Below are positions 24,835 to 33,391 of a stretch of DNA of 64,000 nucleotides, in pieces. Source of the stretch: an uncultured Phascolarctobacterium sp. (lineage in GTDB: Bacteria; Bacillota; Negativicutes; Acidaminococcales; Acidaminococcaceae); assembly GCA_949295115.1 (NCBI GenBank), contig CASFJU010000001.1:1-64000 (forward strand). The letters are read 5' to 3'. A model generated the notes under the pieces. That model made no database searches. It saw only the letters and a list, made by a program, of their open reading frames with translations, and was not told where the DNA came from. The translations under genes were made by a program, and so were the position numbers. The stretch's first letter is position 1, and each line of letters opens with the position of its first letter.

Positions 24835-26589
24835 GTGAAACTTTCAGATTATATAGTACAATGGCTATCGGACAAAGGAATACGAGATTTTTATGGTTAT
24901 CAGGGAACAATGATTGCTCATTTTGTTGATTCGATTTCAAAAAATGTAAATGTAAAAAATCATTCTTGTTACAATGAACAGGGTGCTGCTTTTGCTGCTT
25001 GTGGACATGCTGTTACGAGTGATTCGTGTTCTGTTGCTTATGCAACCAGTGGCCCTGGTGCAATTAATTTAGTTTCTGGAATTGCAAATGCTTATTATGA
25101 TTCAATTCCTGTTATTTTTATTACCGGACAAATTAATACATATGAATATAGACGAGATTTGCCAGATTTAAGGCAAAATGCTTTTCAAGAAACAAAAATT
25201 GTAGAGATGTCAAAAGTAGTAACGAAATATGCTGTACAAATATTGGAACCAGAGATGATTCGTTATGAGTTAGAAAAAGCATATCATATAGCAATGTCAG
25301 GCAGAAGGGGACCGGTTTTATTAGATATTCCTATGAATATTCAACGTGCTGATATTGAGCCGGATAATTTGCTTTCGTTTGAGCCTGTTAAAGATGAGGT
25401 TAAAGCTGATATTGATGTTATTTGGAAGGCGCTTAAAGTAGCTGTTAATTCATCTGAAAGACCGGTTTTATTACTTGGAAATGGTATAAGAAAGAAAGAT
25501 TACCACATTTTTTTGAAATTTTCAGAAGTGTTGCGTATTCCTGTGGTAACAAGTTTATTAGCAAAAGGTTGTGTGCCAGCAACATATGAATTAAACTTTG
25601 GCTATTTAGGCGGAGCATATGGTCACAGAGCTGCTAATTTAATAACTTCTTTACAAAGTGATCAATTAATTGCCGTGGGAATATCTTTATGTACTAGACA
25701 GACAGGTGTAAATACTAATAATTTCGCAAAACAAGCTCGTATTTTACGATATGATATAGATCCCGAAGAATTGAAAAGAAAAATTAACGATAATGAAACT
25801 TCTTTTATTATAGATACATCTACATTGGCAAATTTATTAGTTCAAAAATTTGATCAATGGAATACATGGAAAAAATCTGATGAACATTGGATTTCATATT
25901 GTAAGGAATACCAAAAAATATCTTCAGGATATGATAATAATCTTGAAGTAAGATATCCAAATAAAGTTATTGATACATTTAATACTTACATAAAAGATCA
26001 GGATATTATTGTAAGTGATGTTGGACAGCATATGATGTGGGTAGCACAATCAATAAAAAATCCAGCTTCTCAGCCAATGCTTTTTTCCGGAGGACATGGT
26101 GCAATGGGATTTGCTTTGCCAGCATCAATAGGAGCTTATATGGCATCTCCGAATAGCAGCGTTTTTTGTTTTTGTGGAGATGGGGCATTTCAAATGAATA
26201 TACAAGAATTACAATGGTTGCTGCGGGAACAATGTAATGTTGTAATAATAGTTTTGAATAATAAGTCTTTAGGTCTTATTACACAACAACAAGATGCGTA
26301 TTTCGATAGAAAACATTATGGTGCTGATTATCCTGATTTCACATCTCCGAAATTTGCAGATATAGCTAAAGCATATGGAATAAAATCTGTTTCTATACAT
26401 GATATTGGGGAAATTCCGTGGGCAATGTCGCAAAAACCAGAAAAAGGGCCGTTTTTAATTGAATTTATATTTGATATAGAAACGTATGCATTACCAAAAA
26501 CACGTTTAGGTCAACCGATTTTTGATCAGGAGCCTAAATTGCCTGATGAAATTTTTGAAAAATATATTAATAATGTTTATTGGAGATAA
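24835..26589 (+). CDS. ThDP-dependent acetolactate-synthase-like enzyme
   Basis: The 584-residue protein has three ThDP-family domains: the N-terminal one with the catalytic glutamate (YNEQGAAFAA, E48), a central cofactor domain and the C-terminal ThDP-binding motif GDGAFQMN ending in NN (about residues 448-472). LRQNAFQE is typical of acetolactate synthase relatives. In this locus a house-keeping role is unlikely; the related YerE adds a two-carbon unit to a CDP-sugar in yersiniose synthesis, so a similar C-C bond-forming step is inferred. It starts at GTG with AAGGAG upstream, 15 bases after the SDR. The C-terminus overlaps nothing and the catalytic set looks intact. Confidence 0.85.
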   Translation: MKLSDYIVQWLSDKGIRDFYGYQGTMIAHFVDSISKNVNVKNHSCYNEQGAAFAACGHAVTSDSCSVAYATSGPGAINLVSGIANAYYDSIPVIFITGQINTYEYRRDLPDLRQNAFQETKIVEMSKVVTKYAVQILEPEMIRYELEKAYHIAMSGRRGPVLLDIPMNIQRADIEPDNLLSFEPVKDEVKADIDVIWKALKVAVNSSERPVLLLGNGIRKKDYHIFLKFSEVLRIPVVTSLLAKGCVPATYELNFGYLGGAYGHRAANLITSLQSDQLIAVGISLCTRQTGVNTNNFAKQARILRYDIDPEELKRKINDNETSFIIDTSTLANLLVQKFDQWNTWKKSDEHWISYCKEYQKISSGYDNNLEVRYPNKVIDTFNTYIKDQDIIVSDVGQHMMWVAQSIKNPASQPMLFSGGHGAMGFALPASIGAYMASPNSSVFCFCGDGAFQMNIQELQWLLREQCNVVIIVLNNKSLGLITQQQDAYFDRKHYGADYPDFTSPKFADIAKAYGIKSVSIHDIGEIPWAMSQKPEKGPFLIEFIFDIETYALPKTRLGQPIFDQEPKLPDEIFEKYINNVYWR

Positions 26590-26606
26590 GTAAGGAGAAA
26601 TGGTAT

Positions 26607-27902
26607 ATGAAAAAAGTTATAACATATGGTACATATGATTTATTTCATCAAGGACATTATAATATACTAAAACGTGCCAAGGAATATGGTGATTATTTAA
26701 TTGTAGGAGTGACAAGTGAAAGCTTTGATATTGAACGAGGGAAAATTGGTGTACGTGACAGTTTAGCTACAAGAATAGAAAATGTTCGTAAAACAGGGTT
26801 TGCTGATGAAATCATTATTGAAGAATTTCAGGGACAAAAGATCCAAGATGTGCAAAAATATGGTATTGATGCATTGGTTATTGGGTCTGATTGGTATGGA
26901 AAGTTTGATTATTTGAAACCTTATTGTGAAGTAGTTTATCTTGAACGCACTAAAGATATTTCAAGTACACAATTGCGATTAAAACAACAGTTTTTACAGT
27001 TTGGTATTATTACAGATAATTTAGATGACGGAGGTATTGTTTTAGAAACTAAATTTGTCAGTGGCATTCATTTAGACAGAGTGTATTCTTCTAAAAAGAG
27101 TGTTGCAGATGCTTTTTGTTCAAAATATGAACTCAATATGTCTTATAATAATTTAGAAAATTTTATGAGTGATATTGATGTTGTTATTATTAATACAGAT
27201 ATAATTGATCGATATAAATATGTAAAAGAATCTTTGTTAGCAGGCAAGCATGTAATATGTAGTTGCCCGATTACTCAAGACATTGAAGAACTAAAAGAGT
27301 TAATTGAAATAGCCAAGGATAAAAAAGTAATTCTTTTGGAAAGCTTGTTTTTAGCATATATGCAGTCATTTAATCAAATGATGTGGATGGTAGAAAGTAA
27401 TTGCATAGGAAATTGTATTAGCGTAAAATACGGAATTTCCAATAGCGAAATACCACATATGCCAGAAGAACTTATAGAACAATATGCAACTTACGTTGTA
27501 TATAGACTATGCGGTAATGATCCGTTTAACAAAATGTCTATAAATCATAAAAAAGAAAAAGATCAATTTTATTATAATATTGTACTTCAATACGCAGATA
27601 TGTTTATAGATATTGAATTAGGTATGTCTGTAAACAGTGGACTTACAATACGTGGAGAGAAAGGCATTTTGCATGTACCGGATGATTGGTGGAATACCGG
27701 ATATTTTGAAATGAATGATATAGAAACCGGTATGAAAAAAAGATATTGTTATAATTACGAGGGTAATGGAATGCGCTATATTTTACGAGAATTATTAATT
27801 TTATTGCGTGAAAAACAAAATTTACCTATTCGTATGTCTTATGATACCTGTATTAATTTACTTAAATTGCATAAACAGATATTTAAAGGAGATAATTTAT
27901 GA
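26607..27902 (+). CDS. Cytidylyltransferase (TagD-like) fused to a Gfo/Idh-type oxidoreductase
   Basis: Residues 1-130 form a nucleotidyltransferase with GTYDLFHQGHYN (the HxGH site is H14 to H17) and ISSTQLR, as in glycerol-3-phosphate cytidylyltransferases. From about residue 135 a Gfo/Idh/MocA-like domain follows (GKHVICSCPI, near 200-230). One protein may thus both reduce or oxidise and CDP-activate a polyol phosphate, functionally similar to but unrelated in sequence to TarI/TarJ fusions. The N-terminal glycine-rich NAD loop of the second domain is degenerate, so its activity is uncertain. The ATG at 26607 has AAGGAGA eight bases upstream. It overlaps the next licD gene by four bases. 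Confidence 0.85.
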   Translation: MKKVITYGTYDLFHQGHYNILKRAKEYGDYLIVGVTSESFDIERGKIGVRDSLATRIENVRKTGFADEIIIEEFQGQKIQDVQKYGIDALVIGSDWYGKFDYLKPYCEVVYLERTKDISSTQLRLKQQFLQFGIITDNLDDGGIVLETKFVSGIHLDRVYSSKKSVADAFCSKYELNMSYNNLENFMSDIDVVIINTDIIDRYKYVKESLLAGKHVICSCPITQDIEELKELIEIAKDKKVILLESLFLAYMQSFNQMMWMVESNCIGNCISVKYGISNSEIPHMPEELIEQYATYVVYRLCGNDPFNKMSINHKKEKDQFYYNIVLQYADMFIDIELGMSVNSGLTIRGEKGILHVPDDWWNTGYFEMNDIETGMKKRYCYNYEGNGMRYILRELLILLREKQNLPIRMSYDTCINLLKLHKQIFKGDNL

Positions 27903-28771
27903 GTAATTTTGTTGAAATAAATGATTTGACAGCCATACATGCTATTTGTACAGATTTGTTATGTACTTTTGATAAAATGTGCAGGGATGCTGGTATAGTA
28001 TATTCTTTGGCTGGAGGCACATTATTAGGTGCTGTACGTCACAAAGGCTTTATACCATGGGATGATGATGTTGATTTATTTTTACTTAGAGAAGATTATG
28101 AAAAATTTTTAGAAATTTATGGTAACAAACCATTAAAAAATGAAAATTATGAGTTAATTTATATCGACAATAAAGGGCCAGAACTTCCTTTTGCCAGAAT
28201 TGTTGATAATAGAACCAGATTACTTCATTCAAGGTCTTTATCCATTAATAGGGTATGGATTGATATATTACCGTTAGATGGTATACCTGAAACAAAAGAA
28301 GCTAGAGTTGAGTTTACAAGACATTTAAAAAAATTACGTTATGGAAGACTACTGTCTAATTCCATACCTTTTACCGGAAAGAAAAAATGGCGTGCTGTTC
28401 TAAAAACACCGGTAGCTGTTTTTATGCGTAAAACAGGAATAAGAAAAATAATAGTAAAAAAAATCATTAAAGAATCACAAAAATTTACCTATTCATCTGT
28501 AGATAGAGTAGGTGAATTGGTAGCACAGGCAAAAGTAAAAGGAACTATTTGTAAAAATACTTTTAGGGATTATGTTTTGTTGGATTTTGAAGGGAAAAAA
28601 TTTATGGCTATGCCAGATTATGAACAATATTTACAGGAATGTTATGGTAATTATATGCAATTACCTCCTGTGAAAAAACAACGTGCGCATGGGGTCAAAT
28701 TAAGTGTTGATATAAATGCTTATGATGGAGAGTTAAAAGAAAAATTACTCAAAATATACAATCAACAATGA
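27899..28771 (+). CDS. LicD-family phosphotransferase (second of two)
   Basis: The 290-residue protein carries AGGTLLGAVRHKGFIPWDDDVDL (about residues 38-60) and the QLPPVKKQRAHG block, the same architecture as the LicD protein at 23224. It starts in an ATGA overlap with the cytidylyltransferase fusion, which suggests it uses that enzyme's CDP product. The two copies are clearly diverged rather than a recent duplication. The transferred group is unknown. Confidence 0.88.
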   Translation: MSNFVEINDLTAIHAICTDLLCTFDKMCRDAGIVYSLAGGTLLGAVRHKGFIPWDDDVDLFLLREDYEKFLEIYGNKPLKNENYELIYIDNKGPELPFARIVDNRTRLLHSRSLSINRVWIDILPLDGIPETKEARVEFTRHLKKLRYGRLLSNSIPFTGKKKWRAVLKTPVAVFMRKTGIRKIIVKKIIKESQKFTYSSVDRVGELVAQAKVKGTICKNTFRDYVLLDFEGKKFMAMPDYEQYLQECYGNYMQLPPVKKQRAHGVKLSVDINAYDGELKEKLLKIYNQQ

Positions 28772-28828
28772 TATTTACTATAAACTTATTTTTGACAAAA
28801 TTTATTTTGAAATATAGGTATATAATAA

Positions 28829-29857
28829 ATGCAAATAAGGTGGAATATATTAAGTAAATATAAAAACGAATTATATGGATTTTCTATTTTATGGATAATT
28901 CTATATCATGGAACAATAAAGGTACCAGGTGCGTTAGGTAAAGAATTAGCTTTGTTAAGTGGATTTATAAAACGCGGTAATTGTGGTGTAGAAATTTTTC
29001 TGTTTTTATCTGGAATTTGTCTTTATTATTCAATGAAAAAAGAATTTGATATAAAAAATTTTTATATTAGAAGATTTAAAAGGATAATTATGCCATTCTT
29101 GTTAATTAATGGTAGTTATTGGTTTGTTACTTGCGTTGTATGTAAACATGATATATTTTTGTTTTTGAAAAATATTACACTGTTTTCATTTTGGTTTGAA
29201 GGTAATAAAATAGCTTGGTTTATTGCACTTATAATACCATTATATGTACTTTATCCTTTCTTGTTTAAATATATTTTAAATAATAACAAAATAAATCGTC
29301 TTTTTTATATTGTTCTTTTATGTGTAACCGTATACGTAATTTGTGGGATTATTAAATATTTTGAGCCTAAATGGTTTAAAATGATAGAGATTGCTTTAAC
29401 AAGAATTCCTGTTTTTTTGTTAGGTTCTTATTGTGGAATTTTGGCTTATGAAAATAAAACTATAACTTCCAGCGTTAAACTCATTTCTTTTATTATAGTT
29501 ATTATGGGAATTGGGTATTTTTATGTATATCCTATTGGAGTAACTAAAGTATTTAGAAGTACATATCTATTATTAGGACCAAGCATTGCGATTTGGATAG
29601 CTATTTGTTTGCAAATCATATCCAACAACAAATTGAATGTACTATTGAGTAACTGGGGGGGACTTTCGCTTGAGCTGTATTTATCTCATATGATTTTAAG
29701 AAACATATTTATAAAAAGCTTTCTTATAGGTAATTCCAAAGTAATTAATTATTATAAGTATTTAATTTTTGCATTATTAGGAGCATATGTAATAAGTAAA
29801 TTAGTAGTGTATGTACAAGAGAAAATAATACTAAAGGTAAGCCATGTTAATAAATAA
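28829..29857 (+). CDS. Acyltransferase 3 family membrane O-acyltransferase
   Basis: The 342-residue protein has about ten membrane helices and the N-terminal GFSILWIILYHG block, a match to the FRxxxxxxVxxxH region of acyltransferase-3 proteins; SLELYLSHM near residue 280 is typical as well. Relatives acetylate surface sugars. A run of seven G at 29655-29661 (codons for W276, G277, G278) lies in an otherwise AT-rich frame and could slip, switching the gene off. No good ribosome site precedes the ATG at 28829, so the start is tentative. It overlaps the permease gene by 14 bases. Confidence 0.8.
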   Translation: MQIRWNILSKYKNELYGFSILWIILYHGTIKVPGALGKELALLSGFIKRGNCGVEIFLFLSGICLYYSMKKEFDIKNFYIRRFKRIIMPFLLINGSYWFVTCVVCKHDIFLFLKNITLFSFWFEGNKIAWFIALIIPLYVLYPFLFKYILNNNKINRLFYIVLLCVTVYVICGIIKYFEPKWFKMIEIALTRIPVFLLGSYCGILAYENKTITSSVKLISFIIVIMGIGYFYVYPIGVTKVFRSTYLLLGPSIAIWIAICLQIISNNKLNVLLSNWGGLSLELYLSHMILRNIFIKSFLIGNSKVINYYKYLIFALLGAYVISKLVVYVQEKIILKVSHVNK

Positions 29858-30614
29858 AATCTTCAATAATCAATTTCTGTTTAGTGAACTAGTTAAACGT
29901 GATTTTAAAAAGAAATATAAACGAACAATATTAGGAATATTTTGGAGCATCATTTCGCCTTTATTAATGCTGTGTATTATGGCAACTATTTTTGGTCATT
30001 TTTTTAGCCGTGATATTCCGCATTATATAAGTTACTTATTCAGCGGATTAATTGTTTTTAACTATTATGCTGAATCGACTAACGAAGGCATGAATGCTTT
30101 GATGGGCAATGCCAAAATTTTCAGCAAAATTAATGTGCCGAAGTATCTATTTTTGTTTTCAAAAAACGTATCGGCTTTAATAAACTTCGGCATAATTTTA
30201 GTTATTTATTTTTGCTTTATAGCAGTTGATGGCGTTGTATTTACCTGGAATTTTTTATTGTTAATTTACCCGATAATTTGCCTTGTTTTTATTAATTTGG
30301 GCGTGGGCCTTATTTTATCAGCTTTGTATATCTTTTTTAGGGATATTCAATACTTATATAGTTTGTTTACAAGGGTTATAATGTATGGTTCGGCAATCTT
30401 TTACAGCATAGATATCTTGCCGCAGCATTTACAGGCTTTGTTTTATTGCAACCCGATATTTGTATGTATAACGTACTTTAGAAGTATTGTATTACATAAC
30501 GCTGTGCCTGATTTGCGTTTGCATCTGCTTTTGGCAGGGTATGCTTTAATTTTGTTTGGTATTGGCTGCTGGGTATATAAAAAGTATAACTACAAGTTTT
30601 TGTATTATGTGTAA
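29844..30614 (+). CDS. ABC-2 type polysaccharide export permease (Wzm-like)
   Basis: The 256-residue membrane protein starts with LFSELVKRDFKKKYKRTILGIFWSIISPL, the typical entry of polysaccharide/polyol-phosphate ABC-2 permeases, and has about six helices. With the ATPase at 30624 it would flip the lipid-linked glycan across the inner membrane. Base composition rises back toward that of the chromosome along this gene. The presence of an ABC exporter and the absence of Wzx and Wzy in the locus argue for the ABC-dependent pathway. Confidence 0.9.
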   Translation: MLINKIFNNQFLFSELVKRDFKKKYKRTILGIFWSIISPLLMLCIMATIFGHFFSRDIPHYISYLFSGLIVFNYYAESTNEGMNALMGNAKIFSKINVPKYLFLFSKNVSALINFGIILVIYFCFIAVDGVVFTWNFLLLIYPIICLVFINLGVGLILSALYIFFRDIQYLYSLFTRVIMYGSAIFYSIDILPQHLQALFYCNPIFVCITYFRSIVLHNAVPDLRLHLLLAGYALILFGIGCWVYKKYNYKFLYYV

Positions 30615-30623
30615 GGTAAGCTG

Positions 30624-31376
30624 ATGAAAGAAATATTAAAAGTAGAAAACGTATCAATAAAATATATTACCGGTGATTTTAAAAGCATTGGTTTAAAAGA
30701 ATATGTAATGCGCAGGTTAAAAGGCAACTATACCGTTAAAGAATTCTGGGCAAACCGTAACATAACCTTCAATTTGCAAGAAGGGGATATGCTGGGGATA
30801 ATCGGTACGAACGGTGCCGGTAAATCTACATTGCTTAAAGCTGTATCCGGTATAATGCGTCCATCAGAAGGAACGATAGTACGCCATGGAACAATAGCAG
30901 CGTTATTGGAACTTGGCAGTGGGTTCGACGGAGATTTAACGGTAAAGGAAAATGCGTATTTGCGTGGAGCAATGCTTGGCTATACCCGCAAATTTATGGA
31001 TGAAACCTATGAACAGATTATAGATTTTGCGGAATTGAAAGAATTTGAGGATAGACCTTTTAAACAGCTTTCCAGCGGTATGAAATCGCGTCTGGCGTTT
31101 TCAATAGCGTCACTGGTGCGGCCTGATATTTTGATACTTGATGAAGTGTTATCTGTTGGTGATGGTGCTTTCCGCAAAAAGAGCGAAGCGAAGATGAAAG
31201 AGATAATCAACGGCGGAGCGACAACAATACTAGTATCTCATTCGCTTAACCAGGTGAGGAACATGTGCAGCAAAATACTATGGCTGCATAAAGGTAAGCA
31301 AATAACTTTTGGCAGTGATGTGCAAAAGATTTGTGACGACTACCAGAGTTTTTTGGATGGTAAGTTGAAAATATAA
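30624..31376 (+). CDS. ABC exporter ATPase (Wzt/TagH-like)
   Basis: The 250-residue ATPase has Walker A GTNGAGKST (61-69), the signature LSSGMKSRL and Walker B ILILDEVLSVGD. It begins with the KEYVMRRLKG segment seen before the ATPase core in this exporter subfamily. It lacks the extra C-terminal carbohydrate-binding domain of some Wzt proteins. It follows the permease by nine bases and closes the locus at a strong terminator. Confidence 0.92.
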   Translation: MKEILKVENVSIKYITGDFKSIGLKEYVMRRLKGNYTVKEFWANRNITFNLQEGDMLGIIGTNGAGKSTLLKAVSGIMRPSEGTIVRHGTIAALLELGSGFDGDLTVKENAYLRGAMLGYTRKFMDETYEQIIDFAELKEFEDRPFKQLSSGMKSRLAFSIASLVRPDILILDEVLSVGDGAFRKKSEAKMKEIINGGATTILVSHSLNQVRNMCSKILWLHKGKQITFGSDVQKICDDYQSFLDGKLKI

Positions 31377-31411
31377 AAACCACACTATCTATTATTGGAT
31401 AGTGTGGTTTT
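31376..31411. terminator. Bidirectional terminator between the export and hicB genes
   Basis: A perfect 14-bp stem (31376-31389 with 31398-31411) with A and T runs serves both convergent transcripts. Confidence 0.88.
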
Positions 31412-31416
31412 ACGAA

Positions 31417-31830
31417 TTACTTTCCGTACTTTTCCTGTGTTTCGTGTACCATATAGGTTTTGGTACTGTCGTAAGTATAAGCTGCATCATTTTTGGCGAG
31501 CAGATACAGGCAGTATTGGTTCATGCTTATTCCTTCCTGTTTGGAGTGTTCAGCCAGAGCTTTATGCAGGCTTTTTGGCAGGCGAAGTTTGAACTGACCG
31601 GAATATTTTTCTGCTGATTGCGGTTCATTAATAGCAATGCCATCTTCGATAGCTGCTTCAAGCCATGCTGTTTTGGCATCTTCAGCATTTTTAATAACTT
31701 CCTGCATAGTGTCGCCAATTGTAAGGCAGCCCGGTAAATCGGGATAAGAGGCGACATAGCCGCCTTCATCCATATCGGGAATGATTTCCAGTTTGTAAGG
31801 CAATGCGAGATAATATTCAAGCGTTTTCAT
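31417..31830 (-). CDS. hicB: HicB-type antitoxin
   Basis: The 137-residue protein has the degenerate RNase H-like HicB fold (IPDMDEGGYVASYPDLPGCLTIGDT, residues about 17-41) and a C-terminal ribbon-helix-helix-like domain (FKLRLPKSLHKALAEHSKQEGISMNQY). HicB neutralises HicA and represses the operon. It overlaps hicA by 14 bases, toxin gene first, which is the usual HicAB order. Confidence 0.92.
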   Translation of the reverse strand: MKTLEYYLALPYKLEIIPDMDEGGYVASYPDLPGCLTIGDTMQEVIKNAEDAKTAWLEAAIEDGIAINEPQSAEKYSGQFKLRLPKSLHKALAEHSKQEGISMNQYCLYLLAKNDAAYTYDSTKTYMVHETQEKYGK

Positions 31831-32071
31831 TATTATTTTCCTCGCTTTCTATTACTTTTTTAACCATTTGCACATAAACTTTTTTGATTGGTTCGTGCTT
31901 TGGTATAGTGATAGGAGTAAAGCCCGGTTTACGAAATGTATAGTGGCTGCTTCCGGTTTTTGGTGCATTCATTTTATAACCATAATTTTCTAAAATTTTT
32001 TGTAGTTCCTTAAAACGTATATCGTTAGATAACGATAGAATTTTTTGTAAAAGTTTTTCCCATTGTGACAT
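31817..32071 (-). CDS. hicA: HicA-type mRNA interferase toxin
   Basis: The 84-residue protein has the dsRNA-binding-like HicA core with the catalytic histidine in GSSHYTFRK (H43) and the IPKHEPIKK strand. HicA cleaves mRNA independently of the ribosome. It carries an N-terminal extension of about 18 residues relative to short HicA proteins. GGAGG lies upstream on the minus strand, and the promoter is a perfect consensus. Confidence 0.9.
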   Translation of the reverse strand: MSQWEKLLQKILSLSNDIRFKELQKILENYGYKMNAPKTGSSHYTFRKPGFTPITIPKHEPIKKVYVQMVKKVIESEENNNENA

Positions 32072-32088
32072 TTTATACCTCCACTTAT

Positions 32089-32117
32089 ATTATAAATGGT
32101 GTCATATAAGGTGTCAA
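32089..32117 (-). promoter_or_regulatory. Consensus hicAB promoter with a repeated operator candidate
   Basis: On the minus strand it reads TTGACA, 17 bases, TATAAT. Two direct GACACC copies, 11 bases apart, lie in the -35 and spacer; they could bind the HicB ribbon-helix-helix domain. Confidence 0.8.
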
Positions 32118-32138
32118 ATTTAAACTTCTGAGGTTTAT

Positions 32139-33371
32139 ATGTACATTACACGCAATATTGAAGAAACGGTAAAGAGAATATCGGCGCAGTTTAAAGTGCT
32201 GCTTTTGACGGGTGCGCGGCAGGTTGGCAAGACTACGCTGCTTAAGCATTTGGCGCAGGGCAGCGGGCGCACTTATGTTACGCTGGATGATTTGGCGGTG
32301 CGCAGTTTGGCGTTAAGCGATCCGGCGCTGTTTTTGCAGCGGTATACGCCTCCGCTGTTGATTGATGAAATTCAATACGCGCCGCAGCTGTTAAGCTACA
32401 TTAAAATATATGCTGATACGGAAGCGAAAAACGGCGATATCTGGTTGACAGGTTCGCAGCGATTGCCGCTGATGCAGGGTGTAACGGAAAGCCTTGCCGG
32501 GCGTGTAGGCATTATTGATTTGCAGGGCTTAACTGTGGGAGAGATTAACGGCAGCAATTATACTGTGCCGTTTTTACCGACATCAGAGCAGCTTTTGCGC
32601 CGTTTGAATAATGCTGAAAAACATAGCCTGAAAGAAATTTACAAGCTTATCTGGCAGGGCAGCATGCCTGCGTTGCATAACGGCGGAGAGCAGGACTGGC
32701 AGAGTTATTACGCAAGTTATGTGCAAACCTTTTTGCAGCGCGATGTAATGAAGCTTTTGCAGATAAATGATGAAATGGTATTCTTCCGCTTTTTATGCGC
32801 TGCTGCGGGGCAGACCGGCAAAATGATAAATTACGCCGAGCTTGCCAAAGCGGCAGAAGTAAGCGCGCCGACAGCAAAGCAATGGGTTAAGACTTTGGAA
32901 GCGGCGGGTATTATTTATTTGTTGCAGCCGTTTATGCCGCCGGGGGCAAAGTATATTGTAAAAGCGCCGAAACTGTACTTTTTTGATACCGGTCTTGCAG
33001 CGTATTTGACGCGTTGGAACAATGCGGAAGCTTTGGAAATGGGCGCAATGAGCGGCGAATTTTTTGAAACGTGGGTTGTGGCTGAAATCTATAAAAGCTA
33101 TGCCAATAAAGGCATAGTGCCGCCATTGTATTACCTGCGTAATTTTAATGGTAAGGAACTGGAACTTATCATTTATGAAAATGGTACGGCGTATCCGCTG
33201 GCGATAAAGAAAAGCGGGCATCCGCAAAAGGCGGTAAAAACATTTGCGATTATTGAGCCGGTAAAGAATGATGCCAACATAGAAATTGGTGAGGGCAGCA
33301 TAATTTGTTTTGCCGATGACCTTTTGCCTGCGGCACCTGATTTGTGGTATATACCGGCATGGTTGCTGTAA
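32139..33371 (+). CDS. AAA ATPase with DUF4143 domain
   Basis: The 410-residue protein has Walker A GARQVGKTT (25-33), Walker B PPLLIDEIQYAP near residue 75, the sensor WLTGSQ, then a winged-helix-like segment and a C-terminal DUF4143 part (FFDTGLAAYL). This family is common in genomes of anaerobes, often beside toxin-antitoxin genes, with unknown substrate. It diverges from hicAB; the two starts are separated by 67 bases containing the hicAB promoter. The chromosome-like composition returns here. Confidence 0.88.
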   Translation: MYITRNIEETVKRISAQFKVLLLTGARQVGKTTLLKHLAQGSGRTYVTLDDLAVRSLALSDPALFLQRYTPPLLIDEIQYAPQLLSYIKIYADTEAKNGDIWLTGSQRLPLMQGVTESLAGRVGIIDLQGLTVGEINGSNYTVPFLPTSEQLLRRLNNAEKHSLKEIYKLIWQGSMPALHNGGEQDWQSYYASYVQTFLQRDVMKLLQINDEMVFFRFLCAAAGQTGKMINYAELAKAAEVSAPTAKQWVKTLEAAGIIYLLQPFMPPGAKYIVKAPKLYFFDTGLAAYLTRWNNAEALEMGAMSGEFFETWVVAEIYKSYANKGIVPPLYYLRNFNGKELELIIYENGTAYPLAIKKSGHPQKAVKTFAIIEPVKNDANIEIGEGSIICFADDLLPAAPDLWYIPAWLL

Positions 33372-33391
33372 AGCGATTGTAGTTAGTGCTG

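Noticed and set aside
28792..28826. TTGACA and TATAAT before the acyltransferase gene as a promoter
   Set aside because: The spacing is 23 bases and the -10 ends two bases before the start codon.
31395..31617. Two small plus-strand frames over the hicB end
   Set aside because: They are antisense to a well-supported HicB and start in the terminator.
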